A stretch of 64,000 nt of DNA from the NCBI GenBank assembly GCA_905221605.1, contig CAJNDS010002086.1, positions 507,501 to 571,500 of the forward strand, in the 5' to 3' direction. The notes under the pieces are model-generated. The model did not search any database and was not told the DNA's origin. It worked only from the letters and a program-made list of their open reading frames with translations. Shown here in pieces: positions 10,335 to 21,351 of the stretch. The DNA comes from Symbiodinium natans (Eukaryota > Sar > Dinophyceae > Suessiales > Symbiodiniaceae). The position numbers were made by a program, and so were the translations under genes. Numbering within the stretch: position 1 is the stretch's first letter; each line of letters opens with the position of its first letter.

Positions 10335-10620
10335 GTACTTTTTTTATCCACCCCTGTTTTTTGGGGCTTCAAGGTTCCCTTATACACTAGCCAACCCAAA
10401 ACAGGGTGCCCTTGTGATAATAGCTACTGGGTTACCTCAAGGGATTCAGACTCGTACCCTTAAGGTTGTACCTCTAAAGGTCTCCCTTAATATACTCCTA
10501 GTATGGCCTTGATATTCCCCTAGAGGATCCTTAAAAGCACAAGGGTGCCACCTTAAATGCCCAAGGTAGAACCCCGTGATTACCAAGAAACCCGAAACAT
10601 GAAACTCTGTGCTCGAAAAG

Positions 10621-10836
10621 GCTCTCGGCGCTGAGCAACTTGATCCTGTGCTCGTGATTGTTAGCAGCAGGGTTTAGGGTTTAGGGTTTAGGGTTTAGGA
10701 GCACGCCCAAGCAGGAAACTGGTAGTAGATCCAAGAGCATGGCTCTTCTTACAAGGAGGTGGTTAAGCAGGATCCTACCGCAAGCAATGAGATGTGTCCT
10801 GCAGCGACTCAGCCCGACCGGGGGTCCGCGACCTAG
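10621..10836 (+). CDS. Exon pair with a telomeric 5' intron start
   Basis: ALGAEQLDPVLVIVSSR (10621-10671) ends at GTTTAGGG. The intron, about 99 bases, ends GTGGTTAAGCAG. The second piece (10771 on) continues in phase 0 as DPTASNEMCPAATQPDRGSA to TAG at 10834. The array sits at the very start of the intron. Confidence 0.38.
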
Positions 10837-11193
10837 CGCACCTGGTGTTCAAGACCCGGTGCGTGGGGAAGCTTCTGAACGCAAGGGCGTAGGCTTTTGA
10901 GTCTTTTGTGCTGAGCGAACGTCGCACGGGCTTGTGGATCTTGGAGTTTTTGGCTTTCAGGGTTGGGCCGTTGCGGGTTCACTAGCCGCTCTGGCACAAA
11001 TCGGCGCGGCTGAAGAGCTGAACGCGTGTGCCTTTGGCAATGAGTTCGAGAACTTACATTCCCAGGTGTGACCTCGGGAGGTTTGAACCCTAAACCTTAA
11101 ACCTTAAACCCTAAACCCTAAACCCTAAACCCTAAACCCTAAACCCTGAACATGACAAAAATCATGCACTTCATTTTGCCAAGTACCCGGCAG

Positions 11194-11242
11194 GTCGGTA
11201 TAGTGCCTCGGCGATGTGTCGCGCCAAAGAAAAGTGTTAGTT
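11194..11242 (+). CDS. Short exon-like piece before a family C element
   Basis: The acceptor AAGTACCCGGCAG opens VGIVPRRCVAPKKSVS, which meets the family C element 11243-11355 (duplication TT). Precise removal continues for 15 codons to a possible donor GC|GTAATT. The GA-AG alternative (GGGGAC|GAAATG to CCCCAAG) continues for 29 codons as LGSLAHAQVWSRVFCVIRA. Confidence 0.33.
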
Positions 11243-11355
11243 CCTTGGGGACGAAATGAACCCTGAAAGGGTTTATGGTTCATATACCTTAATAGGAGTT
11301 ATAGTAGTAATGGGTATATGACCCCCCAATTTTAGGGTTCATTTGGTCCCCAAGG
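11243..11355. mobile_element. TIR element family C, copy 3
   Basis: 113 bp, full-length, ends CCTTGGGGAC / GTCCCCAAGG type, flanked by TT. Over 90% identical to copy 2 across the shared part, by eye. Confidence 0.83.
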
Positions 11356-12351
11356 TTGGGCTCGCTTGCGCATGCCCAGGTCTGGAGCAGAGTCTTCTGC
11401 GTAATTCGAGCCGCATTTCCTAAGTCACGAGTGCAACGCTAAGTCATGGCTCAAGAGCACCCAAATTCCCAAACTATCTTCCTGCAAAGCCGTAGAAGAA
11501 GAGAGGAGGAGAATTATTCTGAATTCGATCCCCCTTGTTTCTTGTCTTCCTGCGAAGCTTGTATACTGAGTGTCACAAGCCTCCAATCCTCCTCGCAGCC
11601 CTGCGCCCCCCCCCCCCCCCCGTTCATGCCAAAGCCCTCAGGACAGGACAGCAACGTGTGGACAGCGTCCCGGCTCCAACTGTAGAAACAGCGGGCTAGA
11701 AACCCTAAACCCTAAACCCTAAACCCTAAACCCCAAACCCTAAACCCTAAACCCTAAACCCAATTTCGAAACGTTGACCCTTGGAGCTTCGTGCCCAGCT
11801 GCCACGTTGACCGAGGATCTTTGACTGTTAAGCGTGCTGCATAGGGTTTGGAGGTTTTTGGAGGTCTTAGTATGGTTTTTCCGGCTTAGGCTCATGCCTA
11901 AACTTACACCCTAAACCCTAAACCCTAAACCCTAAACCCGATTAGCTCCTGCTAGGTGAGATCCTGAAGCATGTGAACCCTGAGTTGGGCCCTCGACAGA
12001 CAAGGCAACACCTCTTGGAAAGAATACGAACTTAGTAGCTGAGTAGGCAAACCTCGAACCTTTTTGGGGCATATAATCCAATTGAAAGGTTAGCGGTTTA
12101 GGGTTTAGGGTTTAGGGTTTAGGGTTTAGGGTCCTCAGCAACTAGGCTTCCATCCGGCTCGCTGAGGTTTCACCCCAGAGCATGTGCAGCTCTTCATCGC
12201 AGAGGTTGCCTGTCCCATCCCGACAGCTAGTTTCGAGGTTGTACTCTTGAGGCGGGTCTTCAAACTTCCAGGGTTTAGGGTTTAGGGTTTCGGGTTTAGG
12301 GTTTAGGGTTGGATTCTTGAACTCAAAATTTTCAAAGTTCCAAGTAGTTGA

Positions 12352-12690
12352 TCCGTCCGTCCGGTTGCTGATTGACCAGACTTGGATAGCTCGGTCATCA
12401 GAACTGCTCGCGACACATGCGTCGCCTGCACTGCCGGTCTCCTTTCGCCGAAAGTTAGGATTTAGGATTTGGGATTTGGGATTTGGGATTTAGCAAAAAA
12501 AGGGCTTTAGGGCTTTAGGGTCCGTCCGTCCGGTTGCTGATTGACCAGACTTGGATAGCTCGGTCATCAGAACTGCTCGCGACACATGCGTCGCCTGCAC
12601 TGCCGGTCACCTTTCGCCGAAAGTTAGGATTTAGGATTTGGGATTTGGGATTTAGCAAAAAAATGGCTTTAGGGCTTTAGGGCTTTGGGG
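12352..12690. repeat. Tandem duplication, period about 169 bp
   Basis: Two copies starting TCCGTCCGTCCGG, differing by one base substitution (CTCC/CACC) and by one fewer ATTTGGG unit in copy 2. Each ends in degenerate telomere-like repeats. Confidence 0.9.
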
Positions 12691-12937
12691 TGTCGATTAT
12701 TTCAAGACACCTCAGCTCAGGACAACGAGCCACTTGCGGAGATGCCTGTGTTCGTACCTGGGCTGGGGCCATCTAGCTGGCACGGCTAACTAGGGGGTAC
12801 TGCGTTGGTTTGCTGTTTTTCTTGGTTTCTAGCCTTGTCTCTGGAAAGAGAGGAAGATAGAATTCCATCCTTCCTGCCTGTCGGAGCGTCAGCAATGCAA
12901 CCTCCAAACCCTAAAGCTAACTCGAACTTGAACCAAA

Positions 12938-13054
12938 CTACTATTTGCTTAAGAACTCCCAAAAAATCAAGATGTTCGTCCAAAAATGTTCGTCCTCATA
13001 AGAGCAATAGGGGAATTGTTATCTTCTTTGGGGGGTTCTGAAGCAAATAGGAGG
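12938..13054. mobile_element. TIR element family E, copy 3
   Basis: Same ends, with a short GTTCGTC direct repeat inside; flanked by AAA. It lies near a degraded telomeric stretch. Confidence 0.75.
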
Positions 13055-13877
13055 AAAACCCTAAACCCTAACCCCTAAACCCTATGGAAAGAATCCATTT
13101 TTTGTGCTGCAGCGTGAGGCGGTACTGTCGGAACTGAAGAACTGAAGGGGGTTGTCAGTTTGTCATCCACTGGCGTGAGGCGGGAGATGTACGTAACATA
13201 AGGGTTGCACTCGAATTTCGGGCGCCGTCCTTGGCCAATTCGTTAGTATCGCAATATGTTGTACATTCGCTGTTTGCTCTGGCTTTAAAGCCCTAAAGCT
13301 CCGACCCCAAAGCCAGCTTTTCCAAACCACATTTGTGTGGCTGTGTCGGTTTCCAAAGCTATTTCGCATGCAAGGGCCCCAGAGACTCCGGCGCCCCAAG
13401 AGAATTCCAAACGCACGCCTTGCAAGCGCCGCCTGGGAGAAAGAAAACTGCGCTCCCGCCGATCCACAGCGTGTTACGCGTTCCCACCCAATCCAAAAAA
13501 ATGGAAGGCATTCAGGGTTTAGGGTTTAGGGTTTAGGGTTTAGGCCTCGTATCGGCACTGCGGAGTGGCGATCAGTCAGCTAGTCGGGTGGCCAAAAATT
13601 TGGGCCTCAACCAGCCCCTTTGACAACCATCCTATGGAGCATTTTCCTGAGGAACACTATCAGTTCTGGTCTTTGGGATTTCCTGGAGCTGCTTGGAACT
13701 GACAGCGGGCGTGGGGGCAGCGAAAATTGGGGTAGATGGGTGGTTTTGGGGCCGAAAACAGGTCTAAGATGTGAGGTTGGCTTTCGGATTTCAGCGTTCG
13801 TTGGGGTTGATCCCTAAACCCTAAGCCCTAAGCCCTAAACCCTAAACCCTAAACCCTAAACCCGAGGTGTTGGGCAT

Positions 13878-14441
13878 CTAAGCCTGGTAGGGACTCTGAG
13901 CCTCGAAGGCTTCCCAAGAGTGTTTCTGGGCTTTGTGGGCTTTGTTGGGGGAGGGTGCTGCTGGCGATTGGGCTACATGTTGCGTGGGTGCGGAAGAGAT
14001 GGAAGAGTTCGGGATCACGGCTCGGGTCCGTGCTGCTGATAAGGCCTCTACCACTTGGTTAGTATCAAGACCCGGCCAAACTCTCAATAGGTCCCAAGCC
14101 AGGGGCTTGAGCCATGAGACCCCGCTCATGGACATAGTTTCGTAGTGGAACGCCTCACGCAGGCAGCCATAGGCCCGCTTTCTCCTCAAGCCTCCAAAGA
14201 TGCGAGCTCCCCACAAAGCAACACCCCCACAGTCCCATTCAGGAGCCGATTCCACTGCCCTCCAAGGTCCAAGGGGACGGGAAAGGCTAGCCATAAAAAC
14301 CCGAGGCCAGGGGCCTTCAGTGAGGATGAACTGCACCAGTGGACTGTTTGAAAGCTGGATGTTTGAGGGATCCTGATACAGCCTTGACTTATAAGCGGCC
14401 GCAGCTTCGGGAGTTCTCGAAGAAGTGCCACGGCAGTTCAT
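13878..14441 (-). CDS. 187-codon open frame, coding status doubtful
   Basis: The longest non-repetitive minus-strand frame outside the right-end gene. No domain is recognised. The composition is Pro/Ser/Ala/Trp-rich, and the plus strand is also open over parts of it. It begins next to a C-rich telomeric array (13813-13862). Frames of this length are expected a few times by chance in 64 kb at this base composition. Confidence 0.15.
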   Translation of the reverse strand: MNCRGTSSRTPEAAAAYKSRLYQDPSNIQLSNSPLVQFILTEGPWPRVFMASLSRPLGPWRAVESAPEWDCGGVALWGARIFGGLRRKRAYGCLREAFHYETMSMSGVSWLKPLAWDLLRVWPGLDTNQVVEALSAARTRAVIPNSSISSAPTQHVAQSPAAPSPNKAHKAQKHSWEAFEAQSPYQA

Positions 14442-15604
14442 GGTTTCCTACATCAGGTGTTGAGCGCATTCCTGAATTTGTCCGTTGGCTTAGTCGTCTT
14501 CTTCGGTTTCTTCCACCGCTCACAGTCCTGTGAACCCCAGCACCTTCGACCTTCTTTTAAGAGCAGCACTGGCCTGGACTTGAATTATGGGCGTGGTTAT
14601 CGTTTGCTTTCCTGCATTGTTGTGCAAGCCGATACAAGCCCCGCATCCGACATCTGCATGTAACGCCTGTGACGCAGGACTTACTGCCACACCGCACCAC
14701 CCGCGCCCGACTGTACGTCAAGCGGGCCGCGCAGGGCGGGCGGAACGTGCGCATTCGAGGCTGCACTCACTTCACTCCCTAAGCCCAGTGCCCACCTCCA
14801 AGCACAGTCGTCTTCAAGTTCTTTGCCCTAAACCCTAAACCCTAAACCCTAAACCCCAAACCCTAAACCCTAAACCCTAAACCCTAAACCCTGCAAAAGC
14901 CCTAAGCACAAGAAAGCAAACAGTATGAAGGCAGCCGTTGTGGGTGTGTCGTTCTTGAACGAGAGCTTCGCAATTGTGAGATTCTGGACATGTGGCTAGA
15001 TTTTCTCTCACAGAAGGTCTTTCCACGTCTTTCCTGGTTGGGCAAAAGAAGGACTTCTTTAACCCAGGTTTTCTCTTTGCGGGGGTGTTTGCACCAAAAA
15101 AAGATGCCTGCTCTTGTTTGTAATGTTCTCGAATGCAACCTCGTCCTGCTTCATTGCTTTCGTGCCCTGAGTGGTGCTTTGATCTTCAGAGATAAGGAAA
15201 TGTTGAGGAAGAGCCAATCAGTTGAACAACTTTAGCGTCTGACACGCTGCAACCCGTGATTTGGTCTGCATGGAGTACTCAAATGTCCTTGGACCTGAAA
15301 GTATGAAACTGAAAGAATCCCGACATCGAGTCTACCCTCAAACCGACAAACCAGCAAAACCCATCCCGGTTATGAGAGTGAACTTTGTGAAACTGTCAGT
15401 TCTGAACTGAGAGAGAATGGTTCCTCAGACCTTAGGTGTGAATCAAAACCCTCAACCCTATACCACATAATAAGAATAGCACTAAGACACTAAGAATGGC
15501 AACAATAATAGCAGCAACAGGAATAGTAGCAAGAATGGTACTAAGCAAATCACAACAGCAACACTACTAAATTAAAACCTAAAGCCCTAAGCCCTAAACC
15601 ACAG

Positions 15605-15706
15605 GGCTCCGGGTGCTCACGAAGTCTCTGAAGCGCCGGCGGGAGATGGAGATTCGCCTGGTGGAGAAGCTTTGGAAAACGCAGGCGGGGACGAAGGATC
15701 TTTCAA
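15605..15706 (+). CDS. Exon bounded by telomeric arrays, basic helical segment
   Basis: The acceptor AAACCACAG lies right behind a degenerate C-rich array. The frame LRVLTKSLKRRREMEIRLVE and KLWKTQAGTKDLS ends exactly at GTTTAGGG (15707). Phase 1 in and out. The strongly helical, basic composition reads better than the antisense frame, which is also open. Confidence 0.42.
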
Positions 15707-15881
15707 GTTTAGGGTTTAGGGTTTAGGTTCAGGGCTTAGGGCTTAGGGTTTAGGGTTTTGGGTTTTGGGTGTAGGGTTTAGGGTTCAGGGGGGTCTCTGG
15801 GAATAAGAAGTCGGGTTAGATGAGCTTCTGAACCCTATGGACCGTGCAAGACCCCTCCAGCGCCTAAGTAGACCTTGCACG

Positions 15882-16229
15882 AAACCCTAAACCCTAAACC
15901 CTAAACCCTAAACCCTAAACCCTAAACCCTAAACCCTAAACCCTAAACCCTAAACCCTAAACCCTAAACCCTAAACCCTAAACCCTAAACCCTAAACCCT
16001 AACCCTAAACCGCGAGTCTCTCTTGTCAGTCTCTCTTGGGCTCTGTGGTTGTGTTAGCGGGCACGTGCTGGGACGCACGGGCGAAGTGCGCGGAGAGCTT
16101 CTCAACGCTTCTTGCCACGACGTCCGGAAGATCCCCAGTTTCAAGATGCTCTACCCTAAACCCTAAACCCTAAGCCCTAAACCCTAAACCCTAAACCCTA
16201 AGCCCTAAACCCTAAACCCTAAACCCTGA
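15882..16229 (-). repeat. Two neighbouring telomeric arrays
   Basis: Pure arrays at 15882-16014 and 16153-16229. The 140 bp between is open on both strands (minus reading includes VEKLSAHFARASQHVPANTT), but no firm exon can be chosen. Confidence 0.9.
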
Positions 16230-17290
16230 ACAGGCTGCAGGCAATGCAAAAGTCTGTGGAAGAAGCCATGAAGCCCTCGACCAAAAAAAGGTATCACCAC
16301 GGCGCTCGAAGAACTGGCGGTCTGAAACCCCAACCCCCACCCTCCACCCCCCCCAAACGCCCTCAGATCCGACTCCCCAGGTTTGGATTGTTTCTGCTGG
16401 CCTGGCGTTTCGATGACACCTATTCTTAATGCAAGAACTACGGTCTCTTAAAGTCTGTGTAGCGCAGCAGGTAGGGGGGGTTCATGCAGAATGTCATGAA
16501 GGCTTCGAGTCTTTTATAACGAGCCCGCCGAACGGCATCGAAGTGAACTCCCACTTGCAGGTTCATGGCACTTCTTAACCACTTCTGGCAGTACTTATAA
16601 CCCACTTATAAGCCCCTTAAGTGCCCTAATATGGCTATAAGTACAGCTATAAGTACAGTTATAATTGGTTCATAAGTACCGTGAACCTCAAAGCAAGCCA
16701 GGACTTCACGGACATGTTTATCCACTGCTCCGATGGTGCGGAAGTACAGGCCCATCGATCAGCGCCTTCCCCTTGCCTATGGGCTTCGGAATGCTGTCTC
16801 TTAAGCTTCCTAAGGGTTCCCTAACGGCCTCACGGGGCCGGGAGGCTTAGGAACTATAATTCGAGAAGCACTCTCTTTCGGCACTTGCAAAGGCTTAAGT
16901 TGACCTGGGTTAGGAAGGCGGAGAAGACACACCGCGCAGACGCGGGAATTTGGGGGTACATTTTGCAAGCGGGCTTCTGCACAACAACCCCAAAACCCCA
17001 ATGGATAACGGCCACATTCGCACACTGAATGAAGGGCACATCAAGGTTCGACCATGCTGCATGTTTTTGCAGAGAGAGTAGCACATGGTCTGGGTTACCG
17101 AGCTTCCCTTCACAAGGACTCCAGCAGGGTAACATTTCAGCTGGCTGACGTTCCCCTGGGATGAGGGAACTCTTCGCAAGTCGTAGTACCCTACTAGATG
17201 GGATTCCCTCTGACTCGCAGAAGGGGAGAGCATGCTGTGAGACCCATGGCAAGAGTCACAGAGAGTCACCGGCGAGGTCATGCGGCAGCC

Positions 17291-17373
17291 TAAACCCTAA
17301 ACCCTAAACCCTAAACCCTAAACCCTAAACCCTAAACCCTAAACCCTAAACCCTAAACCCTAAACCCTAAACC
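17291..17373 (-). repeat. Telomeric array
   Basis: About 12 CCCTAAA units. The flanks 16450-17290 and 17374-18000 hold only weak, mutually contradictory open frames. Confidence 0.92.
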
Positions 17374-18068
17374 GCAAGCTCAGGTGCTGGCCATTGCTTC
17401 GCCGGTGTTTCGCTGCATGCTTCGCTCTCCAATGAAGGACGTTCCCAGATTCTTTGGGGAATATGCTCACCTGCTTCGTCGGCAGAAAAGGATGGGGAAA
17501 TATGCTCACCCATAACGCCCAAGAACCCTGAACACACATCTGGCCCCACGGTCCTGCGTCAGTGGGCCTGGTTGAGCTCCACGCAGCCTGAGGCTGCACA
17601 TGAGACCCGAACATGCCCATACATGAAGTGACCATGCCACTCTCAAAAAAAGGTAAACTTAGAACCCAATGACAAGATCCTACACAAGATGCTACGAGCC
17701 AAAACGTGCAGGCCCAAATGCGCCCCTGAGCCGACAAGAACGAAGCCACAGCCCGAAGTCGCCACAGAAACCTGCGCCATGGAAAGCTCCCAACTCATCG
17801 GCCTACTCTGTCAAATGCGACCCGAATCAAGCTTAGATCGGCTTATCAGTCACCCTAAACCCTAAACCCTAACCCTGTAAACCCTAAATGAGAACCCCAA
17901 GCTGCCCGCGGATGACTGGGCATTGAAGCCAGAATAAGCCAGACGAATTCCCCAGAGGCCCAAGACTCAAAGCGCCCCGTCCGGCTTAAGCCCCATTGAG
18001 TGGACTCTTGGGGTTTAGGGTTTAGGGTTTAGGGTTTAGGGTTCCTCCTTCCGACTACTGCTGTCCAG

Positions 18069-18125
18069 GAGGGCACGCCCGGGGGCACAGTCAGCTTGCC
18101 CTGTAACGCCGCCTGGAGCACTTGG
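18069..18125 (+). CDS. Small exon ending at a telomeric donor
   Basis: The acceptor CCGACTACTGCTGTCCAG is followed by EGTPGGTVSLPCNAAWSTW (19 codons, phase 0), then GTTTAGGG at 18126. It probably belongs with the pieces at 18856, 19025, 19212 and 19875 on the same strand. Confidence 0.38.
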
Positions 18126-18171
18126 GTTTAGGGTTTAGGGTTTAGGGTTTAGGGTTTAGGGTTTAGGGTTC

Positions 18172-18288
18172 AAAAAGGACATAAGCATAAGCATTTCATA
18201 GGGATATCCCTACCTTATTGGGCTTCATTATAAAGGGGTTTATATGGGATATATCCCTATCCTATTTTTTGCTTATGTGCTTTTTTGG
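18172..18288. mobile_element. Hairpin element abutting a telomeric array
   Basis: 117 bp imperfect hairpin, AAAAAGGACATAAGCATAAG to GCTTATGTGCTTTTTT, starting at the end of the array 18126-18171. Confidence 0.65.
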
Positions 18289-18321
18289 GGCCCTATTTCA
18301 GTTGGGGCTGAAGGGTCGTTT

Positions 18322-18433
18322 CTTGGGATGTTCACCCGTCTACTAGCAGTCCTTAATGGGGATGATCGTACCCCATATTAGAGTCCTTAATAAGGTCTGT
18401 TAGTATAAGGGAAAAACCTTCATATTATCCCAA
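18322..18433. mobile_element. Hairpin element family F, copy 2 (diverged)
   Basis: Keeps CTTGGGATGTTC, CTAGCAGTCCTTAATGGGG, GTTAGTATAAGG and ATCCCAA. Partial copies lie at 6692-6760 and 27529-27580. Confidence 0.6.
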
Positions 18434-18475
18434 CCATGAGCTAGTTAGGCGATCAGGATAGTCAGGCCCTCCACC

Positions 18476-18843
18476 CTATACTATTATATACTATTATATA
18501 CTATTATATACTATTATATACGATTATATACTATTATATACTAATATATACTATTATATACTATTATATACTATTATATACTATTATATACTATTATATA
18601 CTATTATATACTATTATATACTACTATATATTATTATATACTATTATATACGATTATATACTATTATATACTATTATATACTATTATATACTATTATATA
18701 CTATTATATACTATTTTATACTATTATATACTATTATATACTATTATATACTACTATATACTATTATATACTATTATATACTATTATATACTATTATATA
18801 CTATTATATACTAATATATACTATTATATACTAATATATACTA
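18476..18843. repeat. 10 bp minisatellite (TACTATTATA)
   Basis: About 37 copies with a few single-base variants, inside a putative intron between the exons at 18069 and 18856. Confidence 0.95.
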
Positions 18844-18855
18844 GTCTCTTCCCAG

Positions 18856-19086
18856 GAAGCCGTCGTTCGAGCGCTACTGAGATGCTGGGCTACGCTGGGC
18901 TGTTCGGTCGTAGATTTCTTGAAAAGTTTAGGGTTTAGGGTTTAGGGTTTAGGGTTTAGGGTTTAGGGTTTAGGGTTTAGGGTTTATGTTTGCGTTTCAT
19001 TCAACCACGACCTCGACCACGCAGAACCACACATGATAGCTATAATTTGGGTCCGTTTCGGGTATTCGCCAAGAGTACTCATTTCG
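18856..19086 (+). CDS. Exon pair across a telomeric intron, downstream of the minisatellite
   Basis: The acceptor CTAGTCTCTTCCCAG directly follows the TATAC minisatellite. EAVVRALLRCWATLGCSVVD plus FLK (18856-18925) ends at GTTTAGGG. The 99-base intron ends ACCTCGACCACGCAG, and the frame continues in phase 1 as PHMIAIIWVRFGYSPRVLIS (19025-19086), ending at TCG|GTAGAC. Confidence 0.43.
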
Positions 19087-19211
19087 GTAGACATGACTTG
19101 CTAGAGCCTTTTTCTAAGGCTCCAAATAGCCCAAAGTAGGTATTATTCATAGACTTTAGGTTCCAATGTAGGTAGTGTTTTTCGCCCCCCGAGCCTTCCA
19201 CCTTCTTCCAG

Positions 19212-19463
19212 GACACTGCTACGGCATGCCCTACGAGAACGACCTCAGCTTAGAGGAGTCTACCGAGATGACGGCTGAGCCCACGAACCCCTCAGAGCAC
19301 TCCGGAAAGCTTCCCTAAACCCTAAACCCCCTAAACCCTAAACCCCCTAAACTCTAAACCCTAAACCCTAAACCCTAAACCCCACCCTGGAGGATGAGCT
19401 GGCGCTTGTCGAGCAGGCGCATGCTTTCGAGCTGGCCACACTTTGTGAGGACTTGCAGGGCTA
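19212..19463 (+). CDS. Exon-like pieces on either side of a C-rich telomeric array
   Basis: The acceptor CACCTTCTTCCAG is followed by HCYGMPYENDLSLEESTEMT then AEPTNPSEHSG, and a C-rich array starts at 19314. After the array, DELALVEQAHAFELATLCED reads from 19395. Phase between the pieces was not resolved, and a second frame of the first piece is also open. Confidence 0.3.
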
Positions 19464-19874
19464 GGGTTGTCTTGGTGGTGTTAGGGTCTGAGGGGTTAGG
19501 CTTGGGCAGGTCTAGATGGGCCATAGGTTGCAGTTTAGGGGCTCGTTCGAAGTGTTTCCTGTGTGTTCTGCTGGAGAGGAGTCAGGCAAGGCTTTTTCTG
19601 AGAGGGAAACCCTAAACCCTAAACCCTACAGCCGGTAGCATCGCATCCTGGCTGGAGCTTCAGAACCACAGCATGCGGCTTTGTTCGGCATCGGGGTCTG
19701 TTGCGGATGGAGGGCAGTTTGGGCACGGTCGGGAATTCCTATTAATTGTGACGGGCCTGTATGACACTGTATGAATCGAGTGGCTGGACCCCTCAAGCCG
19801 GACTCCGGCCCCAACTTTGCCAACTTTGCATGGCTTACCCGAGCGGACTTGATACCAACCCGGAACCAACGCAG

Positions 19875-19973
19875 GAAGCTGCTGTGTCGGCCATTGAACG
19901 GTTGACGCCAGAGACCGCGACGGCCTTGATCAAAGGCCTGCGAACCTTCTACAAGGCAGACCGTTTCTTGTAA
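19875..19973 (+). CDS. Probable terminal exon
   Basis: The acceptor CCAACGCAG leads to EAAVSAIERLTPETATALIK and GLRTFYKADRFL, ending TAA at 19971. The composition suggests an amphipathic helix and a basic-aromatic tail. It would close the plus-strand gene running from 18 kb. Confidence 0.38.
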   Translation, partial: EAAVSAIERLTPETATALIKGLRTFYKADRFL

Positions 19974-20297
19974 TAGCTGGGGCCCGCTGGGGGTTCTCGT
20001 ACTCTTCAATCTGCCAGCTCGAGGATAAGAGGAGGGGGGGAGGTGCTCCTTGGGATGCGAGTACGTGAGCGCATCAACACCATCTCGCACTTTCGGACCT
20101 TGGGTTCAAGTCCCGATGGAAATTTAGTAGTTTGATGGGGTTTCACCCTAAATCTGAGAATTTTCTGCATGGATCTTAACATCGGGTTTAGATCCTCTGC
20201 ATGGATCTTAGCGCGGCACCGAGATGATTTGCTCACAAATGTTCGTGAGTTCACAGATGTTGCTGCAGATATATGTTGGGCCATTCCAGGTCGGGTT

Positions 20298-20462
20298 ATA
20301 CATACATACATATATACATACATACATACCTACATACATACATACATACATACCTATATATATATATATGTATATACATATAGAGTTCATATATACATGT
20401 GTGTATATGAACGGTATATTGTATATATATATACATATACATATATATATATATATATAGAT
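20298..20462. repeat. TACA/TATA microsatellite
   Basis: Alternating TACA and TATA units; frames through it encode only Tyr/Ile/His repeats and are not genes. Confidence 0.9.
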
Positions 20463-20579
20463 ATGCGTAGATAGTTGGCTGAGTTAATCGACCGCCTAAG
20501 CCTAGTCACCTCTTGTCCAAAGAGTCTCCTATGTTCCAACTGCTATAGGCGTTTCTTTTGGCGGGCTGAACTCCCTCTT

Positions 20580-20581
<2 letters not shown>

Positions 20582-20625
<44 letters not shown>
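20582..20625. repeat. Poly-C tract of about 44 bases
   Basis: The longest homopolymer here, 12 bases upstream of a CCCTAAA array. Other C or G runs of 15 or more lie near 4270, 8420, 37325, 41332, 50274 and 53978. Confidence 0.9.
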
Positions 20626-20707
20626 ACTTGCAACAACCCTAAACCCTAAACCCTAAACCCTAAACCCTAAACCCTAAACCCTAAACCCCCAACCACCCTC
20701 TCTGCAG

Positions 20708-20780
20708 CCTTCGCTGGAGGCTGGCTCTCTCAAAGAGGCCTGGGAATGCCTGGTGCGACAGATACGGGCCGCAGGGCACG
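20708..20780 (+). CDS. Exon between two C-rich telomeric arrays
   Basis: The acceptor ACCACCCTCTCTGCAG follows a C-rich array. PSLEAGSLKEAWECLVRQIR plus AAGH ends at the donor G|GTTAGA. Another C-rich array begins at 20836. This shows that arrays also lie in introns in the C-rich sense orientation, where CTAAAC could mimic a branch site. Confidence 0.4.
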
Positions 20781-21184
20781 GTTAGAAAGCGTTCACAAAA
20801 GCTTCAAGCAACCTTGGGGCAACCTTCAGAGCCGACCCTAAACCCTAAACCCTAAACCCTAAACCCTAAACCCTAAACCCTAAACCCTAAACCCCAAATT
20901 GAAGCAAACAAACGGAGCCCACAAGATTTACAACACCAAGCTGGGTTTGCTGTGCTTGGGATAGCTGGGTACTTGTTTAAACAGTTCTGAATTGTGGCGT
21001 AGGAGCGCACCGTGCGTGGAGATTTTGGGATGGGGGGGGGGTTTCGGGGTTTCGGCTACTGTGGGAAGGCTTTCGATTTTGGTGCACGAAGAAACTCTCA
21101 GCCCTAAACCCAAAGTTGATTTTGGTGCACGAAGAAACCCTCAACCCTAAACCCTCAACCCTAAACCGTAAGTTGATTTTGCAG

Positions 21185-21289
21185 TACAGCATGATGGAAG
21201 TCGGCTGCCAAGCTTCACATGACAGGCTCGCACTAGCATGCAGCCGCTCCGACCGGGGCCTGCACAGAGCTATTGCGTTCAAGATTAGG
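21185..21289 (+). CDS. Exon ending at a telomeric donor
   Basis: The acceptor AAGTTGATTTTGCAG is preceded by a degenerate C-rich array. YSMMEVGCQASHDRLALACS and RSDRGLHRAIAFKIR (35 codons, phase 0) end at GTTTATAGGG (21290). Confidence 0.4.
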
Positions 21290-21351
21290 GTTTATAGGGT
21301 TTAGGGTTTAGGGTGTAGGGTGTAGGGTTTAGGCAAAGCCTTCAAACTGAG

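Larger units (their letters stand above)
11360..15600. other. Repeat-rich stretch with few exon candidates
   Basis: Telomeric arrays at 11700, 11910, 12090, 12273, 13063, 13514, 13813 and 14826. One small plus-strand candidate, 12227-12272 (SFEVVLLRRVFKLPG after CCCGACAG), ends at GTTTAGGG. 13310-13510 is open in three frames and cannot be decided. 15240-15560 shows only an AAC/AAT-rich stretch. Confidence 0.45.

Noticed and set aside
20040-20130. tRNA-like T-arm (TTGGG-TTCAAGT-CCCGA)
   Set aside because: No matching acceptor stem, D-arm or box A at the proper distance; probably chance.
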